Counted from the stretch's first letter, positions 11,993 through 23,022 are shown. The stretch: DNA of 64,000 nucleotides from Sclerotinia nivalis (GCA_029531795.1 JAPEIS010000008.1:2356001-2420000); one strand, 5' to 3'. Notes: a model not told the origin generated them from the sequence alone. Translations and numbers: made by a program.

Positions 11993-12333
11993 TCAACTTC
12001 GATTCGCGAAAACATATCCTTTGTATCCGCTATCCACCATAGCATAAATGGGACAGGATCGATCAGATATCGATAGAATAGTAACAAACAATATCATCAG
12101 ATTTGCTCGATTGTTTGTTTCTTCAACGAAAAATAAGCCTTGAGTTACAGCGATGAATAGGTATAGTATACGCGGGGCTTTCGTCTGACAACGATTTATA
12201 CCAGGTAAACTCCGTTTCCCGAATTCGGGGAACCGGAAGGGGACAGATTGTACAATGATATAACATACAATTGAATCTAGGCGGAAGACGGAACAAGGGA
12301 TAGCAAGGTAGGACTGATAAAGCTAACTTTAGC

Positions 12334-13242
12334 TTATACAGAACGATTATCTAGGAATAAACAATCTTTCATATAATGATCGATCGATTTATAACAAAAG
12401 TATTCCTTTTGTTCGTATCTATTAATACGTTTTTGGAAATTGAGATTCATTGGATCTCCAGTAAATATAATTGTAACAGAAGCAATAGATCGAATAATAG
12501 TATTCGGGAACGGAGCAAGAATACAATTAATAGGATTCAAACTTTGAATTGTAATACAGAACAATAGGACGATCGAATTGCAATCGGAATTGGTTAGTCC
12601 TATCAGGTACAAACAGCGATTCTCCAATGTCTATACGAAAGTGGCAAATGCATCGGTGCTATTTGTAGATAGCTCAACAATAACAATCTAGTTCTTCAAT
12701 TCGTTCAACAAAGTTTGTTCTAACAAAATAATCAGAGTACTATTGTCATCGATCATTCCGGCTTCCAATACTAATCTCTAGAACTCAATATAGAAAATAT
12801 AAAACAATTGGTTCCTCTATTTCAAATTGATCAAGAGTTTTCGGACCTCGGCCCGCTTATTCTAGTTTCTATAAGCTCTTTCCAGTATTTACAACAGATC
12901 CTTATAATCAACAAGTTTAACAAATTGCCCTTTGATATTATATAATCGAATTTGTACAATAGTAGATCCAGTTAATCTTCCAATTACATAAATCAAACAG
13001 AAATGTAAGAAAGTAAAATGATCGGAATTGGTATACATTTTATTCTATATTTGATCGACAAATCGATCAAGATCGATTTTCGTTCCATCAAACGATACAG
13101 GATCAGATACCTTCTCATTTAATTGAAGCTTCGATAGAACAAAAGCAACAGTCGGAATTGTAACAGGCATCAGGAACGAGGAATCGATTGAAACAGATGG
13201 AGCGATAAGAACAGGATGAAGTTGAATCAAATAAGCAATCAA
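12334..13242 (-). pseudogene. Gag of the Ty3/gypsy element (broken)
   Basis: The N-terminal piece (13242-13045) includes LNEKVSDPVSFDGTKIDLDRF, like the DPxxFDG start of the fungal gypsy gag capsid. The C-terminal piece (12627-12334) ends with a zinc knuckle of the form C-Y-K-S...H-Y-M-K-D-C, in which the second Cys is missing. The middle has stops. This is the 5'-most ORF, next to the 5' LTR at 13509. Confidence 0.75.
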
Positions 13243-13508
13243 TTTATCGTTCTTCTCCTTCCATCATATGAATACAGTTTTCTCGATTTGCAAATCGAGA
13301 ATAAACTTTTGAACTACAAATTACAAATCAGTTATCTCTATCTCCACTTTTATACTATAATCGTAAAGGGAGATGAGATAATGATATCAGATCGCGATAT
13401 CGCTGACTACAATAGTAGCGAATTCTTCAGGGGAGCCGGGCTGGCTAGACGGGTACAGATGGGACGATATCGTAGAAGTATCGGTACAGATAGGTAGGAG
13501 CTACATAG

Positions 13509-13721
13509 TATCACAAAGGCAACAAACAGAATAACAGGAATCACTTTTATTAATAAGATATAGCTCGAAAAGCTACATTTCTATAAAAGGAACGGTTCCT
13601 TAAATACATTTATATATAGTACTAGCCCCGACCGGGGCTAGCCTACACTTATCCGAGGTCCGACTCCTATGGGTCGGAACCCGAGCGGTCTCCGTATACC
13701 ATATACGGGGACCCCGTGACA
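13509..13721 (-). repeat. 5' LTR of the Ty3/gypsy element
   Basis: This 213-bp LTR has the same length as the one at 8099-8311. Compared with it, the plus-strand first half here tends to carry A where the other has G, while the second half keeps C and G where the other has T and A. The two copies were thus hit in different halves. It would contain the promoter of the element in the minus orientation. No classical TGG-starting primer site follows it on the sense strand. Confidence 0.92.
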
Positions 13722-14269
13722 ATACTCGCCTTTTTGTTCAAATTAGATTCGACCATCCAATTCGAAAAGCTGGTTTTTTCGTTGTATTTAGTACATTGAA
13801 AAAACAATTAGAAAACGATACTAAACTTCTGAAAGAAGTCCAAACAATAAATACTGGGTTTGCATTATATACGAACTCTCTAGCAAACTTAACAGCTTTA
13901 GAAAACCTTTCAAATATAATTGAAAAAGTATTCGAAACCTGCAAAATCGAATGATAACAATCATGGATTATATATCGATTGAATTATATTCTACGAACTA
14001 TTACAATTCTAAGAGATTCACAACAATTGATCATCGTCCCAATCGAATCGGAAACTATATTTGATGCTATCAACGATAATATAGAACAATAAGCGATTCA
14101 AGTAATTGAATCTACACAAAGCAAAGAATCCGGATTGTATAATTCTACTTGATTCTTGAATTTTCCAGTTTTGCAATATACAGTCTTTCCCAAGAACCTT
14201 CAGATTCTAGAAACTATAATTAATATTTCCCAAATCGTTTTCAAACCCAAGATAATCCAATATACTCGA

Positions 14270-14460
14270 TGCTTTCAATAATACAATACTCGAGCTTGCT
14301 CTCGTTTAGAAAGATGCCGAATCTGTAGTACAACCGAATATACAAAAAAGAATCATTCAACCCGATACAATACAATCTATACTTGTTCAGCAAAGTGTCT
14401 ACATTATAAAGGCCCCCATTCTACAAACGATCTACATTGCCCCCTTCGTCTTACTAACAA
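14270..14460 (+). pseudogene. Zinc-knuckle region of LINE family B ORF1
   Basis: Plus-strand reading gives a series of Cys/His clusters: CSRLERCRICSTTEY...H, CSAKCLHYKGPHSTNDLHC. This is the triple-knuckle arrangement seen in ORF1 proteins of many fungal and arthropod LINEs. Stops lie on either side. It was part of the ORF that begins at 7499, before the Ty3 insertion. Confidence 0.6.
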
Positions 14461-14739
14461 AAACTCCAAAAGCAAATCGGAAAAACAAATTATCTAGAAA
14501 ACCTCAAAAGAAGTTAAGGCTAAAGTTTATACTAATACAAAATGCTCTCGAATTTCAAAAACCGATTCCCCTATAAAGGAACCTATTGCTCTTTCAACTT
14601 CAATCCGAACTTTTTCGATACTATCTTCATTGATATTACCCCCTTCTAATTTTTCTAATCGTTTCATTATATTAGAAGTTCCTTCTCTTTCGATTCCTTT
14701 TAATATATAATCCTAGATTATCTTCTAAATCATTAACCA

Positions 14740-15605
14740 TTTTACAAGCTAATATAGCCAAAAACACTACTTTATACGAATTAGCACTTTCCTTAATCAA
14801 TGATTCTTGTATTGATATAATTCTGATTCAAGAATCTTATACATTCTCAGATATCTCATACTGAATCACTAAATCCCATCCTACTTATAAAACTTTCATA
14901 CTATTCGACAATTAGGAAACCCGGCCTCGTGTGATATCTTATACCCGAAAAAATGTAGGTATTCGAGCTAGTTAGCTCTGGTCTGTATCCTTTCGGGATT
15001 TATTATTTTTACAAATTCAATCTTTAACTGATTCTATTCTTACAATCATTAATATTTATAATGCTTTTAAAAGTTATATAAATGAAAACCAAACAATACA
15101 AATTCTTTTTGATTTACCTTCGAATATTTTAAATTCTACACTTCTTGTAGGGGATCTAAACCTTCATTATTCGAGATGGAATCCCTTTTGTTCTTTATAT
15201 TCAAATTTTGCAGAATCTTTTACAATCTGGTTAGATACAAATTCTTTCAATTTTCTTTTTATAATCGATGAATCTATCTATAATTTGGGCAATATTCTCG
15301 ATCTAGTTTTTCTTTCAGGATCATATACAACCAATACAATTTCTACATTACATTTGGATACAATTTCCAATTATCGATCCTTATTGACAATTTTGAATTG
15401 GAATACAAGGTTTCAGGATCCGATCCAAAAACTCCGAATCAATATATTAAACAAAAAACGCTTTTTTATTTTATTAATAGAGAATCTATTGAATCTAGAT
15501 CTACTAACTCTAAACACGACTACAGATCTTGATAAATTAGTTTTAGATATCATTCAAGCTCTACAATCAGCATATACAGGATCAGCTCAAAGATCATTCG
15601 GCTGA
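14740..15605 (+). pseudogene. Endonuclease domain of LINE family B ORF2
   Basis: Plus-strand reading contains LQANIAKNTTLYELALSL, IDIILIQESYTFSD (the Glu of the active site), TIINIYNAFKSY, LLVGDLNLHYSRWNPF and a C-terminal LDTISNYRSLLTI, where the family normally has SDHxxL. The His of that last motif is replaced by Tyr. The longest open piece is 15285-15605. Several TAG and TGA stops occur, some at positions where Trp is usual. Confidence 0.75.
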
Positions 15606-15959
15606 AATACAGGTCAATCATGGTGGAACGAAATCTACCGGACAGTTATTCAAGAAAACCAAACGAACAACTCTTTAGAATCAAAACAAAATCTTCGAAA
15701 GGTTATCAAAAAAGCGAAAAAGGAATTCTGGTTTTCTAAGTTTGATTCAATCAAGGAAATAAAAGATATCTTTAAAATAACAAAATGATATCAATCAACT
15801 AGAATATATTGAACTCCTCCTCTAATAGATCCTTTAAATTATTCTCTTACTACAATAATTCAAACTAAAAGAAATCTATTCATCAATAATCTACTGACTA
15901 ATACAACTAAAATTAACGATATCCCATTTAATTTGTCTTCAACTTCCATTCGTTCAATT

Positions 15960-16900
15960 TCCTTTCCTGCTATTACAATTCAGGATATTCAAACTGTTAT
16001 CCTTTGTATAGGTAATACAGCTCCAGGAATAGACAAAATCCCTACCAAGATTCTACAATTAGTATAGCCATTGATCAAACTATATATCTTACAACTCTTT
16101 CAAAAATACCTCGAAATAGGTCACCACCCTAAATGCTTCCGATCAGCGATTGTAGCCATCGTTCCGAAACCGAACAAATCAGATCGTACAAATCTTAGAT
16201 CCTATAGATTAATAACCCTGCTTTCAATATTAGAAAAAGATCTCGAATATTTGATTGTAAAGAAGATATCCTGGATTGTTATAATTCTCAAAGTACTAAT
16301 CAAACAATAATTCGGAGCGCTTCTTTTACGTTCATTAATCGATCTCACAACTTGCTTTACATATGATTTGGAAATGATTTTGAATTCAGGTTTTAAAGCT
16401 ACTTTATTAACTATAGATATCAAAGATGCTTTTGATATTATTCTTCCAAAACGTTTGATTTGCCGATTTAGGGAACAAGGATAGCTTGATAATCTAATTC
16501 GATGGATACAATTGTTCTTTACAAATCGATCAATTCGTATTCGGCTTGATAGCGAAACAGGGCCCAATACTAGTATTGGATATAGTTTGCTACAAGGCTC
16601 CTTAATTTCACCTATCCTTTTTATGCTTTATATAACTCCTTTGTTTTGATTAAACAATCCTACTCGAAGATTTGGATATATAGATGATATTGCACTAGTA
16701 ACTTTTTCTTCAAGCTTACAATTTAATTGTGATCAACTACAATCCGAAATACTGGAGGCTTTGGATTAGAACAAATCTGAAGAGATCACTTTCGATCCTA
16801 TGAAATCTGAATTGATATATTTCTTCAAAGGCTTCAGGAAAGATATCGAAAACTCTACTATTCATACAGAAAATCTTTTAATAATAAAGAAACCAGATCC
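15960..16900 (+). pseudogene. Reverse transcriptase domain of LINE family B ORF2
   Basis: Motifs in order: APGIDKIPTKIL, FRSAIVAIVPKPNKSDRTNLRSYRLITLL, TIDIKDAFDIILPKRLI, LLQGSLISPILFMLYITPLF and FGYIDDIALVT. The catalytic DIKDAFD and YIDD residues are retained here, unlike in family A. At least six stops cut the frame, many where Trp is expected, so it is inactive all the same. Confidence 0.85.
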
Positions 16901-17582
16901 ATTGAGATAATTAGAAATTTACTTCGATAAAGAACTGAGTTTCAAACCTCATATCCAGATCCTTTCAGCTAAAGCTTTTACTATTGCAAACACACTACAT
17001 TCGCTTGAAAAGACAACTCGAAATATCTTATCAATTTTGCTTCAAAGAGTAATTACAGTCTATATTCTGAAAAAATATTACTTTGCAGTCAAAATTTGAT
17101 AACCTAACCGAATTAGAAAACGAAGCCTAAACTTCACAATCTCAAATCAAATGAATAAATATTTGAAGTTTTTGAATAAGATTATACTAACTAACATTCG
17201 AGCAATCCTTCCTGTATTCTGTACAATTAATACTACTACTTTATACAAGAAATCAAATCTGATACCTCCTGAGATTGAGCTAAATTTGATATCCCAGAGC
17301 TTCGCTGCCCGAACGGCTCAACTAGATCTTAAACATCCCCTTCGAATTCAAACCAAAAATATCCTAACTAAAGCTAAAACTAGAACTGCTGAATCAAGGT
17401 TCTCAAGAATTATCCTAGCTCTTCCAAAAGCTGAATATATTAATCCAATTGCTTTTCCCCCTTAAAGAAACAAAGAATTACATATTATCACAGAAACCCG
17501 GATCGATAACCCTCTCGATCGTTCGAAAAAACGAATAGCTAAGGATTTCAAAAGATTTATATTTACGATTCCAAAAAGTGAT

Positions 17583-18107
17583 TTGCAAATCTTCTCCGAT
17601 GATTCGAAAAGCGAAGCTTTGGATAATACTACAGAAAGTGAATCAGTAATTTATCAATACAATCTGCAAATGAATCAACAGGCTTTTTCACTAAACTATA
17701 ATACTAAAGTCTTCGATACCAAAACAACTGTAGTTTTGAAAGATACTCAAATAGTAATACAATTATCTTTAATTAGGTTCATTACAGACCTTTAGATTTT
17801 CTTGAATAATCTAAAGATTGCTATACGATTAGATTCTCATTCCATTAAATCCTCTCAATCTATATTTGAAGAATTCTACGAACTAGTTACAGCTTAACCT
17901 TTCAGGCCCCGCTTGCTACATACTCGCCCTAGCTCAATTCGAATTCGATGGATTCCTGAACACCTAGATATCCCCGGAAACGAAATAACAAACAAAACAG
18001 CTAAAGAAAAAACAACATTCCTATCCCCATCTAATCCTATCTACATTCTCGCTTTTTTGAAAAGAATCGCTAAAACGAATACCAAATCAATAAGAGCTAA
18101 ATTATAA
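17583..18107 (+). pseudogene. RNase H domain of LINE family B ORF2
   Basis: The reading begins LQIFSDDSKSEALDNTTESE and ends IRIRWIPEHLDIPGNEITNKTAKE, the start and end motifs of LINE RNase H. A stop at about 17794 and others after it separate the two halves. In copy 2 the C-terminal part (20587-20781) reads IRIRWVPGHLDIPGNETADKAAKK, closer to the usual motif, showing copy 2 is less mutated there. Confidence 0.8.
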
Positions 18108-18594
18108 ACAACCACAACACTACAAAACTACAATAATCTTTTTATAATTTATAATAACAAATCAATTATACTTTCTTTTGATCAAACAATACTAGGATAT
18201 ATCCTAGCAATTAGATTTCAACACAGCGATTTTGCAGCATATCATGATCGCTTCAATCACGAAGATGCTTATATACTATACTCATATGGAAAAAGAAAAT
18301 CCTTTCTTCATTTTTACTTTTGTAAAATTAGAAATGCTCAAAAAACCTTTTCAAAATTATCATCATCTAAAGCCATTCTTTATCTTTTGGGAAGTATAAA
18401 AGGAACAACGAAACTAACAATTTGGCTCAAATCTACAAGATTCTATCAGGATATATATCCTCGATTCCCTATACAATTTATTGATTGAAGGATTGCTTTG
18501 ATTTTTATTTTTATTTTTATTTTATATTATTTTTGGATTTTCTTTGTATAAGGCGTTGGGTTTTGGCTCGGAAAGATTGAGTTTGTATAAATTT

Positions 18595-18617
18595 AAAAAA
18601 AAAAAAAAAAAAAAAAA
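18595..18617 (+). repeat. Internal poly(A) run of LINE family B
   Basis: Twenty-three consecutive A residues follow the ORF2 3' UTR. The matching position in copy 2 (about 21273-21300) is a shorter A run merging into TA repeats. About 195 bp after each run are still homologous between the two copies. Confidence 0.9.
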
Positions 18618-18822
18618 TCTTTATATTAATAAAATCATATTAAAAAGCTCGATTGCAATGACGAAGGAGAGGAGATCAGGAATCGAGGGATCTAACTGTA
18701 TTGTGGAGGACAGCTGAAATATCTACCCAAGGGATTAACTCAATACGCAACGGCAATTATGTAAACCCTGCTGAAGTATTTAGCATATATAATACTAGTA
18801 AATTTAGATTAGCTAGTTAGAA

Positions 18823-19352
18823 ACTCTCGGAGGAGGTTGATCGGATAATAATAAATAATATAATAATAATACTATAATATTATTTATTATAATAGTGGAA
18901 GACTTAGTCGTATTTAGCTTAGGAGTGATCGAATATATGAACAATAGAATATTGAAGTCAGAATTATATATATATTGAATATTGAATTTTTATCTGCTTA
19001 TTTTTTCGAAGAATTCTTTGAAGAAGATCTTCGTATTTATAGATTTTAATGAGATTCTACACTATTCTATGATTATAAATAAGATCGATTTAAATCGAAT
19101 CTTATAGAATCATTTTATATAATAAAAGGAAATAATAACCAATAGTATTCAATCTGAGAATAAGAAAATTCTATATGCTTCCATTTCATTCTATTCCATT
19201 ATAAATCATTCTGATATGATATATGATCGAAATTTTATATAATAATAAAATTTAATAATATGAAATCATATTATTAATATATCATGTGATCATATAACTA
19301 TTGGTTCGGTAAATATTATTAAGTGATTTAATAACTTATTAGGAATTCTCAC
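18823..19352. other. AT-rich spacer, no gene seen
   Basis: This stretch consists of TAATAA and ATTATA tracts and short palindromes such as AAGATCGATTTAAATCGAATCTT (about 19080-19105). I see no reading frame and no match to the neighbouring elements. It probably is RIP-degraded older repeat DNA. Confidence 0.6.
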
Positions 19353-19472
19353 AGAAACCCAGGGGCCTTCCTCCCCTGGCGTCCTTTGTCCCAATTGGGA
19401 ATTTGAGGCCTGTGCTTCGCACAGAGCCTCGGACGAAAAATATCACACACACACACACATATGGGACTAAGG
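19353..19472 (+). repeat. Double-hairpin block, copy at the start of LINE B copy 2
   Basis: The block contains two inverted repeats: CCAGGGG-CCTTCCT-CCCCTGG, and GAGGC-CTGTGC-TTC-GCACAG-A-GCCTC. An (AC)n run and TATGGGACTAAGG follow. The same block occurs at 21497-21616, and its second part at 7351-7432 in front of family B ORF1. It therefore looks like the 5' UTR or promoter region of family B. Confidence 0.8.
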
Positions 19473-21496
19473 TATAAAGTCTGAACTGATTCACTTCTTC
19501 AGAGGCTCCAGGAAAGGTATCGAAAGCCCCATTATCCATACAGAAAATCTTTCAATAATGGAGAAACCAGGCCCATTGAGATGGCTGGGGGTTTACTTCG
19601 ATAGGGAACTGAGTTTCAAACCTCATATCCAGATCCTTTCAGCTAAGGCTCTCACAATTGCGAATGCATTGCGTTCGCTTGGAAGGACAATCCGAGGCAT
19701 CCCATCAATTTTGCTTCAAAGAGCGATTACAGTCTGTGTTCTGAAGAAATGCTACTTTGCAGCCGAAATCTGATGGCCTGGCCGAACTAGGAAACGAGGC
19801 CTAAACTTCACAATCTCGAATCAAGTGGATGGATATTTGAAGCTTTTGAATAAGATTGTACTAACTAGCGCTCGAGCAATCCTCCCTGTATTCTGTACAA
19901 CTAATACTGCTGCTCTATACAAGGAATCAAATCTGATGCCTCCTGAAATTGAGCTAAATTTGATATCCCAGAGCTTCGCTGCCCGAACGGCTCGGCTAGA
20001 TCCTAAACATCCCCTTCGAATTCGAACCAAAAATATCCTAGCTAAAGCTGGGGCTAGAACTACTGAATCAAGGTTCTCAAGAATTATCCTAGCTCTTCCA
20101 AAAGCTGAATATATCAATCCAATTGTTCTTCCCCTTTGAAGAAACAAAGAACTGTGTATTATTATAGAAACCCGGATTGGTGGCCCTCTCGATCGTTCGA
20201 AGGAACGAGCAGCTAAGGATTTCGAAAGGTTTATATCTACGATTCCAAAAAGTGATTTGCAAATCTTTTTCGATAATTCGAAAAGCGAAGTTTTGGATAG
20301 TGCTATAGAAGATGAATCAATAATTTATCAATATAATCTGTAAATAAATCGATAGGCTTTCTCATTAGATTGTAATGCTGAAATCTTCGATGCTGAAGCA
20401 GTTATAGTTTTGAAAGATGTTCAAACAACAATACAGTTACCCTCAACTAGATTTGTTATAGACCTTTAAGTTTTCTTGGATAATCTAAAGGTTGTTATGC
20501 GATTAGACTTTCATTCTACTGGATCCTCTTAATCTATATTCGAAGAATTCTGCAAACTAGCTACAGCTTGGCCTTTCAGGCCCTGCTTGCCACATACTTG
20601 CCCTGGCTCAATTCGAATTCGATGGGTTCCTGGACACTTGGATATCCCCGGAAACGAAACAGCGGATAAAGCAGCTAAAAAGAGAACAGCTCTCCCATTC
20701 CCACCTAATCCTATCTGCACTCTTGCCTCTTTAAAAAGAATTGTTAAAACAAATGCCAAATCAGCAAGAGTTAAATTATAAACAATCACAGCATTACAAA
20801 ACTACAATAATCTTTTTATAATTTATAACAACAAATCGATTATGCTCTTTTTTGATCGAACGATACTAGGATATATTCTAGCAGCCAGATCTCAACACAA
20901 CGATTTCGTAGTGTATCACGATCACTTCAATCACGAAGATGCTTATATATTATACTCATATAGGAAAAGAAAATCCCTTCTTCATTTTTACTTTTGTAAA
21001 ATTAGAAATGCTCAAAAAACTCTTTCAAAGTTATCACCATCTGAAACCATCCCCTATCTTTTGGGAAATATAAAAGGAGCAGCGAAACTAGCAGTTTGGT
21101 TCAAATCTATAAGGTTCTATCAGGATATATATCCTCGATTCCCTATACAATTTATTGATTGAAGGATTGCTTTGATTTTTATTTTTTTTATTTTTATTTT
21201 ATATTATTTTTGGATTTTCTTTATATAAGGCGTTGGGTTTTGGTTCGGAAAGACTGAATTTGTATAAACTTTAAAAAAAAAATATATATATATATATTTT
21301 ATATTGATAAAATCATATTAAAAAGCTCGATTGCGATAATGAAGGAGATGAGATCAGGAATCAAGGGATCTAACTGTATTATGGAGGATAGCTGAAATAT
21401 TTATTCAAAAGATTAACTCAATACGCAACAACAATCATATAAATCTTGTTAAAGCATTTAGCATATATAATACTAGTAAATTTAGATTAGCTAATT
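19353..21496 (+). mobile_element. LINE family B copy 2, internally deleted derivative
   Basis: A 120-bp block (19353-19472) matching the 5' end of copy 1 is joined directly to sequence homologous to 16806 onward, late in the reverse transcriptase. From there it parallels copy 1 through the connector (19558-20139), RNase H (20230-20781), the C-terminal region (20842-21162), the A-rich run and the trailing segment. All of ORF1, the endonuclease and most of the reverse transcriptase are missing. Residues in the connector are less AT-biased than in copy 1, so it is younger or less affected by RIP. Confidence 0.8.
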
Positions 21497-21616
21497 AGAA
21501 ACCCAGGGGCCTTCCTCCCCTAGCATCCTTTGTCCCAATTGGGAATTTGAGGCCTGTGCTTCGCACAAAGCCTCGGACGAAAAATATCACACACACACAC
21601 ACATATGGGACTAAGG
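21497..21616 (+). repeat. Double-hairpin block, copy following LINE B copy 2
   Basis: Nearly identical to 19353-19472, with a few transitions (for example CCTAGC for CCTGGC and CACAAAG for CACAGAG). It directly abuts the 3' end of copy 2, giving a head-to-tail junction, but no family B ORF follows. It marks the end of the repeat-dense region. Confidence 0.8.
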
Positions 21617-21693
21617 CTCAGCCTTGCAAATCGTTACATTTTCCGAAGAGAAATAACCCAACCTAGTCCCCATTATCTTGACTCAAATTCGCA

Positions 21694-21850
21694 GTTTTAG
21701 GAGCCAAACTCAGGGCAGCATGGGACAATCTTACCTTGTCCTACCGGCTCAAGCTTCGTCTATCCGCCTCGGAGGCTAAAGCTGAAGCTTGGCTCACCCC
21801 AGAAACAGCGAATAGCGAAACTGATAGACTTTTTGTTGACTGCGAAAGGT
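21694..21850 (+). pseudogene. Possible exon remnant, unrecognised
   Basis: A short plus-strand stretch reads LGAKLRAAWDNLTLSYRLKL then RLSASEAKAEAWLTPET and DRLFVDCER. Composition is normal, unlike the AT-rich repeats to the left. It starts after a possible acceptor (TTTTAG) and ends at a possible donor (GTACGT). I cannot connect it to other exons and do not recognise the family. It may be part of a decayed gene or of an unknown transposon. Confidence 0.3.
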
Positions 21851-22819
21851 ACGTTTTGATGTTATAGTGATCGTCAATCTGTTCTGAGATTTCGAATTAC
21901 TAATAACAACCGCCCTCGCTAGACTCCATCTCTGTCTGGAGGGCGAAGACTCAACACCTGTACGTGGTGCCCTCTACGAACCTCCAGCTCTCTATTGAGA
22001 GTCTGCAGAGCTAAGATTGAGTCATTTGATGGAATCGGATACATTGAAAGAGAGAGAGAGGGTTTCCCGATTACGATATTCACGATGAAGGGGTTATTAC
22101 GATTTTACAGCATCAATATTTTCGAAAGGATGAACGAACATCAACCCAAAATACAGACGATGGCTATAGAAGCCCTAATTAGATTCAATATCTGTTATCG
22201 ATTATTACCTCAATACAAAGTATGATATGCTTAATAAGTCCCTTTTATTTCAGAAAGGTCTTTTCGATACAGAATTTGCTATTGTTTTATTCGCATTTTA
22301 TACCTTTTTTCGACAATCGATTATCGAAAACACATTTATTTTAACACTACGATTATCACGAAACAAAGAATACTATTATCTATCAATTAATGCTATGCTC
22401 TGAGCATCGATACGATATTACACCTTTTCCTCGATTTTACAAAAATATTTTTTGTGTATGTATAAATAGGGTTAGAACTACGTTCCACTATCATTACATT
22501 CAAACGATCGATATTCCATTCGGCGGTTTCGATTATTTACATTCAAACAAAACTAGAGATCATTACACCTAGGAAGGTATATAAAGAAGCTAATAAATGA
22601 ATTCGAGTTGAGGAGAGTAGTGTCTCCCAATTGCTTTTCACTAATATGAGGATCCTTTTGCTATACTGGAGGTAATCTTGACGGAGATGACTTTTGACCT
22701 TTGTGGAAAATCGATATCGGAATAGCAGATTGGGTCGAAGAAGAAGATTATATCAATGGGATGCTTTAATTAGTAAGGGGTAGGGGAAGAGCGAGGAAGG
22801 AAAGGTCTTAGAGGATGAA
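21851..22819. other. Non-coding stretch, no gene supported
   Basis: The region holds a pyrimidine-rich segment (about 21912-22000), a GA repeat (about 22050-22062) and AT-rich sequence. Open frames are short and lack coding character. It separates the transposon nest from the gene-bearing DNA to the right. Confidence 0.5.
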
Positions 22820-23022
22820 GATATCAGGCTTTGTTCTTTAGTATTAGTTTTCACTTGCCTTCAATCAACATTTCAAGGGTTGAAAAGAAACCCAAACTAT
22901 ACAAATTGTATGTTAGCTAGTATACAACTCCCCATAGCATCAACTAGGAGCTCATAGAGCCCCTAGCCGTCCTAGATAGTCTTAGACTCAGTGTGGACGT
23001 TAAATCAATCAATCAATCAATC
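22820..23022 (+). mobile_element. LINE 3' end fragment with (TCAA)n tail, related to family A
   Basis: The last part matches the family A 3' terminus: GCCCCTAGCCGTCCTAGATA, GTCTTAGACTCAGTGTGGAC and a (TCAA)n tail at about 23004-23022. The upstream GGCTTTGTTCTTTAGTATTA and TTTTCACTT blocks also recur there. The middle differs, and the composition is not RIP-like. It is either a 5'-truncated insertion of a sister family or a shorter, perhaps non-autonomous, element. Confidence 0.7.

Larger units (their letters stand above)
8099..13721 (-). mobile_element. Ty3/gypsy chromovirus-type LTR retrotransposon, minus strand, RIP-inactivated
   Basis: Two 213-bp LTRs (8099-8311 and 13509-13721) bound the element, and both flanks carry ATACT (8094-8098 and 13722-13726), a 5-bp target-site duplication. 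Minus-strand order is gag (13242-12334), protease-linker (11992-11687), reverse transcriptase (11362-10973), RNase H (10417-10205), integrase (9841-8504) and a chromodomain remnant reaching about 8350. A purine tract (AAAAAGAGAAA in sense) sits next to the 3' LTR at about 8312-8326. Every domain is cut by stops. It was inserted into ORF1 of LINE family B. Confidence 0.93.
13722..18822 (+). mobile_element. LINE family B copy 1, main part (ORF1 end, ORF2, poly(A), 3' segment)
   Basis: The element resumes after the duplicated ATACT target. In order it holds a Cys-rich ORF1 end (about 14270-14450), endonuclease (about 14740-15600), reverse transcriptase (about 15960-16900), a connector (16900-17465), RNase H (17580-18107), a 23-base poly(A) run (18595-18617) and about 200 bp of further sequence. 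That last part is also present after copy 2 (21306-21496), so it belongs to the repeated unit. Many stops interrupt ORF2. Confidence 0.85.
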
